Below, piece by piece: positions 48,480 through 59,756 of a stretch of DNA of 64,000 bases (position 1 is the first letter of the stretch; the number at the start of each line of letters is the position of its first letter). The position numbers and the translations under genes were made by a program. Under the pieces are notes generated by a model. It saw only the letters and a program-made list of their open reading frames with translations. It was not told where the DNA came from and made no database searches. The DNA is from Lentinus brumalis (Eukaryota > Basidiomycota > Agaricomycetes > Polyporales > Polyporaceae): contig MARA01000034.1 of NCBI GenBank assembly GCA_001792895.1, forward strand, positions 62,001 through 126,000, read 5' to 3'.

Positions 48480-51400
48480 TGTGTGTGCTGAGGACTTTGT
48501 ATCATGGAGAAGACGCAGTAAGTAAGTCCTACACGCATGCCACGTTACCTCTGTGTCCCTGCTCGTCTTTGCAGTCGTCTGCGATTCAACCATTACAGCA
48601 AGCTCGGACCATACTCAGTATTTCCATGCTTGTCGGGCTTGAAGCTTCTCCTCCCAACGCAGCAACTCAGGCAGTACGTAACTCATCACACGCGATACCG
48701 TGGCTCCGGTGTCGTTATGTTCTAGGTGAAGCGGGCAGCAACTACAATAGAGGATGTCTGCACCGACTCCTACCTTCGAACCAGCCAGCTGGGGCACTCC
48801 CCGCAGACATGAGCTACCGCCTCGGAAGGCCGGCTGCACGTCAAATTCTCGAAACGGCTAGGACACGAGCTCCCGAGTCGCCACTCACCGCGCCAGCCCC
48901 GGTAGACCGTGACGGACTTGTGCTGAGGGCTGCTTGAGTCGAGATCGGCCGGTAGACCCTCATCATCCAAGATCACGCCGTCGCCGTCCGACGTCCTCCC
49001 GTCCCTCGCACGTTGCTGTGTTATACACGTCGGATTGGGCGACCGCAGGCCAACATCGGGATGCCAACCTAACGAGCAGGACGCCGTCGTACGCATTCTC
49101 GCGCACCCCAGATTGGTGCAGCACGGAGGCCACACTGGTTCCTTCGACTTCGCGGTGCTGGTGCAGGAGATGAACGCACTACACAGCCGGCGAGACGATC
49201 CTGTCGAAGGTATATATCTTTGGTGACGACCTGGACACCGTTACATGAGTCCGGGATGGGACAATACCACATGTACTGATCAAGCGTTCTCCGCCTCCTA
49301 GTCTCTGCAATTTGCGGCCACCAATGCCATCCTAGACCTCGCGTCGACGCATCGCTTCCACCAAATCTGTACACTCTCTCGCAGACTCTGCCCGACGATG
49401 ACACCGATGATGGTGCGCCTCATGGGATCGTTCTCAGATACCTCGCTCGCCCTTATCGCGCCCTTGCTTTCCTGTACCGTCGCTCAGCTCCTACTCCACC
49501 CGCAGCAGCAGTACCGCGTAGAACTCCGTCGACAGGACAGAACAGCCTCGGATTTCAGGCTATCATCCGAGCGTCGACCAATGCTCGACGAGCAGACCCC
49601 GTTCGCCCTGCTCGGCATCCGAGGCCACCGCGCTCGACCGCGGATGAATGCACCATACACCTCATCCGTCGCCCGGACGTGCGAGTTCCGCCGACATCTT
49701 GGTGCCGTACGGTCGCCTGCAGCACAACGTCGCGACTTCTTGCCACGCAGATGACGGGTGATGGTGACATCTCGCGCAGAGGACTGGACACGCTTGGCGG
49801 CTGCTGCTGCTGCCGCGCCGCGAAGATGGAGGTTACGAGATTCGAGGGTGTGGGGTGGAGGCACGAGGTCGGAGCGGCGATCACAGAGACAGAGTACTGT
49901 CGATGATACGATATGACATGAGTGTACAGCGTACCGAGGACGTACAGTCATGCTATACTTGTCTTTTGCTCTACCTGACGGTGCGGACTGGAGGTTCGAC
50001 GCTGAGCGGGGCGCGTCTTGGTGCGAGTGAGTAGATCGCGGTACATGTGGTATTCGATGAACTCTACCGAGTATATGTTGTGTCGGAGGGTACGAGATGA
50101 GCGTCAGGCCCCATCGTGATGCCCATCCGGGAGTCATCCTCGCTCAGGTATGGCCCAATGATGAGTAACGGGGTGGGTGTGCTGTGTATGGAGAGATTGG
50201 GTGAGCACTATCCCTGCGGGCGTGCGTAGTATGCGCCGGTACATCGGAGGAGTAATGACTCGAATGGGCCGTCTTGGACTGGCTCAGCGCGATGTGCTGG
50301 CGATGCACGTTAAGACAATGCGGTCGTTTGCCAGCTTGTTGAGAGTGACGGCGTCATGACCCACAGGAGGAGTGCGACCATATTCAGAGAACATGTAGGA
50401 TTCGAACCTGAAGCAGCGCGCAGCGCGCATCCCGCGGATTTTCATCGAAGCTCGTGGCGGGCCCAGCGGTGCAGATGACTCCGACGTCCGTCTCGCTCTG
50501 TCCCTCTTCTCCCTCGTGCCTTACTCCGTTGTACATGACTGGCAACGACGAAGAGCTTCCGGTCTGCGCCTTGTAGTGATGTCGAGGGATGTATGTCGCG
50601 AGGTGTGATACAGACCGAACGCTCCCTGTCAGTCTCGCCGCAACGCCTCTCCAGTTATGTACTCGGCGCCCGTCGGAGCAAACACGGGGCGACGGCGTGC
50701 TGAATCTGGATCATCTCCGACGAGAGTTGCAGCAGCTCCGTTGATGGCTACAGATTCCTGCAACGATCGGGATGGCAGCGTAGTCGTCCGCGCCGCACGC
50801 AGTCAAGGTCTGTACCGCCCCTTTAGGTCTTCTCCTACGCCTCGGGCGTGCGGTCGCTCATGCGCTCTGGAGGGTCCACGCCCTATATGCCGACTTCTAG
50901 AGTGTAGTCGACAGGCGGGAGACGTTGATGGGGGGAGTTGGAGTCGACACAGGAGTTGGAGTCCCGGGCGTGAGCGGCCGTAGAGATGCTCACAAGAGAG
51001 GGAACGAGAGTGTGTGCGACGGAGTGCGGCACAGCGATGGGAGAGCAGAGACTCGCACGTAGAACGTGTGTGTCGTCCCAATGCAGCGGGTGTGTGCGGG
51101 GGCATGGACTTTGAGCACAGCGTGAGCCCGCTCGGGTTGAGTCGCGGAGGTGCAGTCGAGGATGCATCCAAGCATAGTGATGACAGTGGTAGGCAGAAGG
51201 GGGATGAGGGCTGTTCGGCGAACGATGCACGCGCTTCGAGGACGTTGCGCACTCCGCATGTTCGCGTAGAACTTGCGACCAAAGCCAGTCAGCCACTGCG
51301 CTGCAACCGGTCGACCAACTGGACATACCTGCATGTTGAGATGGCTTCGCCAACCTCGTCCTGACTCAGCGTCATCTTGAGTCCATGCTGTGTCAGAGTT

Positions 51401-52085
51401 TCGCGCGCAGTTGCGATAGCTCCTCAAGAAGGGGCCCCATATGAGGATGTGGAATTGGCTGGACGGCGAGGACAAAGCGGCAGGTACAAAAGAGGAAGGT
51501 CAGGGCTGAATTCAGTATGACCGACGAATTAACAAGACAGGGATACGGACATACCTATGCTCCCCGAGGCCGTCACCCTCTACTCATGGTCAGCGGCAGT
51601 CGGCCTGCTAGCAAGCAGACGTATGGCGTACACCCAGTACGTCTCTTGAGACCAGTGTTCTTCAGCAGCTCGCGTGCTCCGTTGCGGAAGACTGAAGGGT
51701 GAAGACGGAGCCAGACGGGGTGCAGATGTGAGTGTCCAAAGTTCCATAGAGCGAGTGGAGAGCACAGAGTGAGTCGCGGGAGAAGGCTGAGAGACATAAT
51801 CATTCCGCAAAAGACAGAGGTGGTCCGAGTGGTTCAACTTACCGTGCTCTAGCGCAGTAAGTACGCCCGACCCTGGGCCTGAGGAGCAAGCGGAAGAAGA
51901 CGTTGTCGCGTGCAGAGACTTGTGAGTACTGGCAGTTGATGGCAGACGCGGCACAGAAGGGCAAGCTAGATCTGAAAGGCGGTCGAGGACGGGAAGTGCA
52001 GAGGACATCGCAAGCAGAACGAGAGGAGGACGAGGAGGGGGTCCGAGGGCGACATCAGAAGACGCGCAGAGATAAGATAAGATAA
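48480..52085 (+). repeat. X3: longest X repeat
   Basis: It carries the most complete 5' half: TLYHGEDA, then a stretch with intron-like breaks, then LARCCVIHVGLGD, then HPRLVQHGGHTGSFDFAVLVQEMNAL, interrupted by stops. It ends with (GATAA)3 at 52071-52085. Beyond that the flank is unrelated to those of X1 and X2, so this is the right edge of the duplicated mosaic. No known transposase or polymerase motif is seen on either strand. Confidence 0.65.
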
Positions 52086-52526
52086 CTATGGTGGCTTATC
52101 TGGCTAAAAATTATATTCGCACACCTTACACTCAAACACTGCCACACTTACTCGTTTCTTACCCTCCTACTTACCTGTCCACCCCACGCACCTCTCCGCG
52201 CGCGCGCCCTCCCGTCTGCACACCCCCTCCCATACCACTTAACAATTCGTTCGAGCTCGATCCCATTCTTCTGTAGGCATGGTGTATAATGCAAAGTGTG
52301 TTGCGCATCATTCCGATGATGCGGAGTACTTAAACTTAAGTAAGTACTTACGCTGCGTTCCGACTCGGAAGAGGAGTGGCCGATCGACCGAAACAATTTC
52401 TGGGCGCCGATAGCTCTCAGACAGCACGCACGATACTACAAGCGACTTGCTGGATCAATTCTCTACTAATTCTCTACTACAGAAGGTCATAGTAACTTCC
52501 TATAGTACATGCAAGATATCATGTTC
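52086..52526. other. Spacer right of the duplicated mosaic
   Basis: AT-richer than its surroundings and without duplicates in the window. No gene is visible. It serves as the 3' flank of the next gene. Confidence 0.5.
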
Positions 52527-55501
52527 TTAGTACTCGTCCGTGCGCTGATCTTTCAGCCACTCTACGTAAAGTAAACCCAACGCCTCTGCCATTTCCTTTG
52601 CATGAAAACGCTGCTCAAGCTTCTTGTTCCATGTCTGACTGTTCCATGTACCTTGCTGCCCGTCCTGTATCTTCCGCATATGGGTGCTGAACCAGATCTC
52701 ATTCCACGGTGTCCAGAAGCCTGTGAACATCCCGGACCGAACCCAGTAGGAATGCTTTGGCCACCAGGAAGCATCTTCTGTCTGTGCCCCTTGACCTGAA
52801 GATACAGAGTGAGTTCGACAGCTGAAGGTCTTATGAGCGTACAATACCTGTGTAGACTTTATACACGCCACTGATAAGATCGAGCTCTTCGGTGAGTAGC
52901 TCGTCATCAACTTCAACATAACCGTCCTCTGAGGGAGTTGTCACCATATCATGATAGGTTGGGTCTGAAGAGGGGCCTGAGGTGATCAGTTCCACAAAGA
53001 CATCCCAGAGGCGGCGGTGGGTGGTCATGATCTCCATAACGAGTCTCCATATGATACCGCCCCTCATCAATGCGGCCCGAGCATGCGGCTGGTGGAGGAG
53101 GTCTAGGACACGGGAGATGTAGTCGTTGTAGTCCTGTGTAGTGGGCCGATATGTCAACGGGCGGCATGGGATTGGGGCTGGGCGACGTTGAGCACGGGAC
53201 TGCTGGAAGGAGGCCAAAGAGATGGTGCGAACGGTACGGAACGCCACGCCGGCACCTAGCAGACTATAGATGGCACTTTGGCTGTCCTGCACATCGCCCT
53301 GCCGCCACAAGAACAGAAGGGCAATGGGATCAACCATCAGGCTCCAGGACTGCGAGGAGGCATCAGGGTCATGATGGTATCGTATGACGAATGCAGGATG
53401 GCTCCGGTTATTGGGATTGATGGTCGTACGCTGGTATACAGAAGAGAATGGGCAGGGACGCTTCCAGGGGAGAAAGGAGGGGCTCTTTGGATTCAAGTCC
53501 CAGTACCAGAGATCTGTGCGTGCGATCCTCGATTTCGCATCCTCTTGTCTGTCTAAGACTGCAGACACATATGCAGCGAGACCCATTTGTTGTAACGGGT
53601 CATGAGGCATCTTCTCTGATTGCTGCCCAAAGTACACCGGGAGGTTGGAGTTGTTGTACTTTCCATGGTCGACCTGAGCAGAGAACACCATCATGTCACC
53701 CAAGCCTATACCATACCAGTCCTTCCAGTAGCTCTCGGTGAAAACGGGACCCTCCTCCACATCTTGAGAGATCGGCGGGGCCGCACGGTGAGCAGTGCGT
53801 GCTCGTAGGTCCTCCTCCATTGCTTGGCAGGCCTCCCGTGCCTTGCGAGCGTGAGTATCCGTCGATGAATCGAATGCAGTGGTATGGGGTGGATGTGATG
53901 GTTCATCATGAGTATGCAGGGATGGAGCCTCTGACGCCAACGAGGCACATAGGCCTTCTTCATCCGTCAGCTGCTCGGGGCTCTCCCAGATGTCCCACTC
54001 GTCGAGGAATTCATTGTACCGTCTGTACGCAGTTGGATGACTCAGCCAGACTCCCAGAAGCGCATCCGAGGGCACAACTGTACGGTAGTCTAACTCCGCC
54101 CACTCCTCCCGCACATCAGGACGAACCTGCGCCGCCTTGAGCCACATGTAGACACGACTTCCCTCCAGAGGGAATTGTCGGGCCTCCACAGCCTTGATAC
54201 GAGCTTTCCGTTCCTCGATGCTTTCCGGCGTATCGACTTGCATCAAAGCAGCAGCTTTGCGGTCCATGCGGTCCAGGAACTGCTCTCGAGACTCCCCTGG
54301 AAACTGGAAGGGCCCAAAGGGCATTCTCTCCTGGTTGCTGGGAGGAGCGGGATGGAGTCGCTCCTTACCGTCCTTCCACAGCCGATAAGAGTAGCGGGGA
54401 GTCAGCTCGGATGCGTGATTGTTGTCTCCATGCGCAGGAGGGTGAGGGATATGGAGTTTCATGGGTCTTGCCTGCGCAGCTTGCCACGCATCACTGGAGG
54501 CGGGACGGAAGGCCTTGAGTAACGGATATTGCTGACATTGCACATGAACACCCTCCGGCCCTGAGAGCCAACGAAAGAAAAGCGGGATGTTTGCGCGTCG
54601 CATGGTCATAATGAGTTCTGGCCAAGCGCAATACATAGGATCGATGATGGTACCGACACGAACGCCGGGAGAGAAGTCCGCAATGATCGACTGTTGCAGC
54701 GAGTCAATCCAGCATTGCGGTACTCGGTTTTTCTGGAGGCACTGTATCCATGCTGGCACAGCGTCGCAAGGCGCGGTCTGTGGATCGGGCAGATAGAGAG
54801 AGATGGCAAGCGAGCAGCGAGCAGCAAGCAGCATGAACGCATCACGCGCTCGGAGAACCCTTCCATAAGCCTTCTCGGCAATCGGGCAACCAGAACGGTA
54901 AGCGAAGTCGTTCGGCTCACTCCAGTTGGGAAACGGTGATATGGCCATCCGTGCAGGATTATTGGCTTCGAACATGAGCGTATCGGAGATATAAAGGAGT
55001 CCCTTCTCTAGCCGTGTCCAGGCATGCAGGATATCTGGAGCCAAGGCCCAAAGTCCATCGTGGTACTTGTGGAGGGCGCGGCGGACATCCTGCACCCACA
55101 ACCGAGCAAGGAGGGGGTCCTTCGCGGTAGAGCCACGAAAGACATACGCGAGCTCGGGGGCTTCTTTCCACGCAATCCTAGATGTTGATCTCACTTCGCG
55201 GTGAGTCAAGCTCTCGTCCGGCTTTGCACTGGCATTCTTCGAGAGGCGTATGGTGGGAGGTACATTGACCACTGTAAAGAGTTCTCCATCGACGTCAGAG
55301 AAGGTCTGGACCTCCTTCCACCTGTAAGAGTCGGGTGAGCAGCGTACTATACAGCTGATACAATCTGACATACCAATCGTCCAAAGCCAGCGTGGTGGTC
55401 ATCTGAGCGTGCAGAACAGCTAGCTCAAGGATGGTGAGAGGGGGAAGTAGAGGGATGTCTGATGGGATAGGCGACAGAGCTAAGCAGTACGACCGGAACA
55501 C
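52527..55501 (-). CDS. Orphan protein of 956 residues, unknown function
   Basis: Three exons (55501-55374, 55321-52848, 52795-52527) total 2871 nt and join in frame. The first exon was chosen because its GT donor at 55373 joins DDW to WKEVQ exactly and removes the intron-derived residues that a start at 55371 would include. The protein is rich in Trp, Pro and Arg, with no signal peptide, membrane segment or known catalytic motif visible. A low-complexity acidic stretch lies near residues 510-570. Blocks such as AELDYRTVVPSDALLGVWLS and DEWDIWESPEQLTDEEG look well conserved and globular. I believe similar large 'hypothetical' proteins are multi-copy in Agaricomycetes, but I cannot name a family. 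The single huge exon flanked by two short ones is unlike the intron-rich genes around it. Confidence 0.8.
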
Positions 55502-55775
55502 AGCGTCCTCGATGTTTGATTACAATTGCACCTGCATGAACACACCAACAGGCCCTCGTCAGCAATCACTAAGCAAATGCAAGAAGACTGGAGACGAACA
55601 GATCTCGGAGACCAAACTTGATTACACAGCGGACGTTCGATGCTGACGACGGCGCCGGCTGGCCCGGACAAGTCTGCAAACCCACAAGTCTGGCGTGGCG
55701 GCAAGTGTCTGGTCCTTCTCGTGTTGATGACGACCCCCAGCGTGAAGGAATCAAGGGACCTAGAGTAAAGAGGCT

Positions 55776-55800
55776 GTCAACATCGGATATCAGTGTTGAC
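55776..55800. repeat. Palindromic 25-mer, copy 1
   Basis: GTCAACA and TGTTGAC pair perfectly around 11 central bases. The centre (TCGGATATCAG) resembles that of the second copy 290 bp to the right. It could be a protein-binding site or the remnant of a small transposon end. Confidence 0.55.
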
Positions 55801-56065
55801 CAGCGTGTTACGTCGTCAGCAAGCATGCACATTACAAACTAGCAGTAGAGAGGGGTCACGAACCACAAGACTGAGGGTGGGCTTGAACGATTGAACGACG
55901 AGATTTCGGAGTCCAGCACTGGATGCAAGCGAGACTAAAGCTCCTGGGCAAGCCTCCAGAGTGATACTAGCGAGCGAAGCTTGAGGAGGGGCACTGTAAG
56001 CGCGACTCTGCTCCCCAGAACAACGAACACCAGATATAGAGAGTAAATGAGTATTGAGGTGCACT

Positions 56066-56090
56066 GTCAATACCGAATACCGGCGTTGAC
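56066..56090. repeat. Palindromic 25-mer, copy 2
   Basis: GTCAA and TTGAC pair, and the flanking bases extend this to ACTGTCAA/TTGACAGT. It shares most positions with copy 1 in the same orientation, and both are preceded by GAGG and CT. Confidence 0.55.
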
Positions 56091-56149
56091 AGTGCGTTGC
56101 AGATGAATGTCGAAGGTCAAGGTGCAGTAAAGCTAAGCTGCACGGTTCA

Positions 56150-59100
56150 GGAGCACGATCCAATCTGATCAGCGTGATCTAATCTAATCAGAAGCATAAT
56201 CCAATCTAATCTTGCCGTAGGTCCGATCACTGCCTCACAGGGTATGTAGAGGTTGGAGATAAGGACTCGAGGATCAAGGAGGGGAGTCGGTGGCGGGAAC
56301 TGCTCAGGAAGGATAAGGAGCTTGAATGAGACAGGACGAGTCTTGGCTTGCTGCCGATGGTCCGACGATCGTGATGTACATAGTAGTTCGGAGGGACGGG
56401 CTCGAACATCTGCACTGTAAGTGTCACATACTTGTAACTTAGTGCTCGTCCTCGGCGTATCGCTGACAGAGGACGAACATGTCGTGGAAGAGGATGATCT
56501 CGCCGTCGACGTCTTCGACAAGGATCCAGAACGACTCAGAAGTCTCATGGATCTTCTCGTCCCATCGGAAGTCGGGCGTGATAGGTAGTCGGGTCTATCC
56601 ACAGAAGGGTGCGTGTGATAGGCTGGACCTGCGCTTGCACGCCGTAAGATGGTCAGAAGTTGATTCTGAAGCTGGAGTTCGCAAGCGAATCACTCACGAG
56701 CTGTGCACCAGTCGGTGTACCAGTTTGGGATACCGATAAGTTCACCGATTTCCGGAGGGTTCAGGTCGAAGTAATGGTACCGCGGCTGTGATGCGGCAGT
56801 CAGCACCAATGTCTATGTTCGTACGAGCAGCATCACTTACGAACTGCTTGCCTTCCGCCTTCCTAATAACCTCTGCTGCACGCCCTTGAACTGGCGCCAA
56901 GGGGTCATGGAACTCCAGCTGTGACAAAGTCAGCACATTATCATGTGAGGCGACAGCAGAAAGACGTACATGCGACGCTCAGCCATCTTGCACATGTCCA
57001 AGGCTGCTTTCACCGGGACTGCCCAGCCACGCTTCAAGCAAATCTCGAAGATGGCGCGCATGATACCAGTACTGCGTCAGAATCGTCAGACCGTCGGAGC
57101 AGGATGCGTGATCGGGCATACTTACCGGCCTGTGGATTGCTGGACGTAGACCATGTCCGCTACCAGCGCGAAACCCTCGAGCTTCAGCTGTAAGATGTAC
57201 GCTTGCAAGAGGATGCTGATCTCGCTGCGGGTTCCTCGACGGACTCCTTGACGGGGATCGGCACTCGTTCGAGAAGCTTGCCAAGTTCAAGTTTCTCCTG
57301 CAAAGCACGTCAGAACTCTTTCAAATGATATACAGCGGATTGGATGCGTACGTCTTGACGAACGGGGATAAGTTTGAACTCGTTCGAGAGCGCGAAGACA
57401 CGGAAGAGTTCGAGGTGAGACATCGTCGGGCGGAGGTGCTGGTTGTAGGCGGCCATTGAGCTGTAGTTCACGTAGTAGTGGGACGCGATACGACCCAGTT
57501 CTGTGCTCTGGAAGCGACCAGTCGAACGCTCGTACTTGATGAGGTGGCACTTCTCGAGGAGGGCAGCAGCAGTGTGAACGATGTCGGCACGCTTCTGGAC
57601 GAGTGTCGGGTCACCTTCCAGATAGTCCACGCCCACACTGTACAGCACCGGGTCCTTGAGCATACAAACATACCTGTTGTGTAGCAACATTAGCATATGC
57701 TGCGGAAGAATTCGCCATACAAAAACTTACGGGTAAGTGTAGCCGAGCCACTGAACAGCCTCATCGCGGTTCCGGATCGTCCCAAGCACAATCTCGGCAT
57801 TGAGGTTGTCGGTGAGCTTCGCGACGAACTGCGACTCGATCGGAAGCTGCTGGTTCAACAAGCTGAGATAGTACTGAAGCTCGGAGTGGTTCGTGATGAT
57901 GATGCCCTCGCCGTACGTGTCATATTGCGGACGACCGGCACGGCCGAGCATTTGGAGTACATCCTGCGAGGAGAGCTCGGTCCACCGACCCTTCTCAGGG
58001 TTGTAGATCTGCGTGCCCTTGATGATCACGGTATGCGCGGGCAGGTTGACACCCCAAGCGAGCGCCGCGGTACAGACGAGGACCTGCAGGTGACCATCCG
58101 CGAATAGTAGCTCCTCGATGAGACCACGGTCTTCCCGGGACATACCGAGGTGGTGAATACCGAAGCCAAACTGGAGAAAGTCTTTGAAGTTAGGATCCTT
58201 CACGTTGTTCGTCTCCTCCAGCAGGATCTCGCGGGTCGCGCCCTCAGGCTTCACAAACTGGGTGATGGTCTCCTTCTCGATCGCCATGTCGCAGATGAAC
58301 TTCGCCGTCTTGGCAGTCTCCTTGCGAGAGTGAACGAATACGAGCGTCTGATTCTTGCCGGCCTGGTCGAGGACCTTCTCATAGCATACCTCGTTCATGA
58401 CCTGGTAGCGCTTGATCGCCCTCTTCTCCGTAACACCGATGAACTGTTGTTGGAGAGCGCAAGGACGATAGGAAGCGTCGAAGTAGAAGAGACTCTTCGA
58501 CTGGTCGACCCGGAGGAACGTCGCGACATCCTGGTAGTTGGGAAGTGTGGCGGACAGACCGACAAGACGCACGTACTCCTTCGTCTGCTCCATGCGCCGG
58601 ATTGTGCGCGCGATTACCGACTCGAGCACTAGACCGCGTTCATCATGCAACAAGTGAATCTCGTCGATGATGATGAGACGTACGAGGTTCGTGTAGCTCG
58701 TGTCCGTGCTCTTCCGCGTGATGACGTCCCACTTCTCCAGCGTCGTGACGATGATCTGCGTCTCCAATATCTGCTGCTTTGTCATTTGCACGTTGCCCGT
58801 GAGTTCCCCGACCTTGATGCCGTACGCCGCGAGACGAGCGCTGAAGTTCCCGACCATCTCCTGAACGAGAGCCTTCATGGGCACAACGTAGACGATCTTG
58901 AACATGTCCAGGTCGAATGTGCCTGTCTCCTCATCACGGTACTTGCACAATGTGTTGAGGATCGTGAGCATGGCAACGTCTGTCTGTAAGGAAGCGCAGG
59001 TCAGCACAATACCTGCAGTGATAATCCCAGGCCTTATACCTTACCGGCACCCCGACCTGTTGGCGCGCAGAGCAAGAGAGGTTCGTCGGTACAGAAGGCG

Positions 59101-59190
59101 ATGGGGTTAGAGCTTCAAGTTGCAGGCATCGATGCGGTTCAGATTCCTGTAGCCCCGGTAATCTGATCAGTCCGGGCTAAGTTGTGTCAT
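56150..59190 (-). pseudogene. BRR2: Decayed fragment of the spliceosomal helicase BRR2
   Basis: BRR2 is the U5 snRNP helicase that unwinds U4/U6 during spliceosome activation, normally about 2100-2200 residues with two helicase cassettes. Here only the first cassette to the start of the second is present: LNRI, CAPTG...[71 protein letters not shown], winged helix, Sec63 unit ([51 protein letters not shown]) and MFEPVPPNYYV. One 426-codon stretch is intact, but the frame is lost near 59115, 57221, 56879 and in the last 200 bp. The Walker A region has two extra codons. The real BRR2 must lie elsewhere. Confidence 0.85.
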
Positions 59191-59756
59191 GTAGTCGATA
59201 TAGAGAACAGAGAAGACAGGTACCTGTGAGCGTCATGGTTGCTACACGGCCTGCCGGGACTGTTAGGCGCCTAGATCAAACAGGCTGCGCCAGATCGCCC
59301 AGCTCATGTTGAGCACCATGGTGTTGTTTTTAACCGGATGCTAATGTCTGAGGAGGGGAGGCAGCTACCCTTGACCGCCAGCTTCGGATCAGACGGCGCA
59401 ACACATTGGGGTTGAAATATCAAGATCACTGCCGCTAAGTAGTATGACCGGGTGCCCGGATGTGTCTGTTCCAACATGTATGAACCTTGTACTAGCAACG
59501 AGCCAATACTACTGCCTGTGTTTCAATAACTTGAAGGGATGCAGACTCCCCTCTGGGCCGGGACCCTCCTACACGCAACACTGGTAGCTGACTGATCTGC
59601 GTTGCCGTATCCATCTTCAACGGCGCCGCTAGACCAAGCAAGAATGCATAATCGACAGATGAATCTGCAACGAACAGTAAGTAAAGATCTGAGCTGACCC
59701 ATACGCATTACTCACCTATATAAGTACCGTGCCTGTTGGCACCTTTCGAGACGCCA
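59191..59756. other. Intergenic region between BRR2 relic and PIF1
   Basis: No gene and no duplicate is seen. BRR2-like sequence ends abruptly near the left end of this stretch. Confidence 0.5.

Larger units (their letters stand above)
55502..56149. other. Intergenic region with two palindromic 25-mers
   Basis: No gene. It holds a pair of related imperfect palindromes (55776-55800 and 56066-56090), annotated separately. Just to the right, at about 56158-56212, is a diverged run of AATCTAATC/GATCTAATC units. Confidence 0.5.

Noticed and set aside
52527..55501. Transposase of a DNA transposon
   Set aside because: No DDE catalytic pattern, zinc finger or terminal inverted repeats could be found around the gene.
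57697..58989. Plus-strand frames of 114-160 codons over the BRR2 relic
   Set aside because: Antisense shadows of the 426-codon helicase frame.
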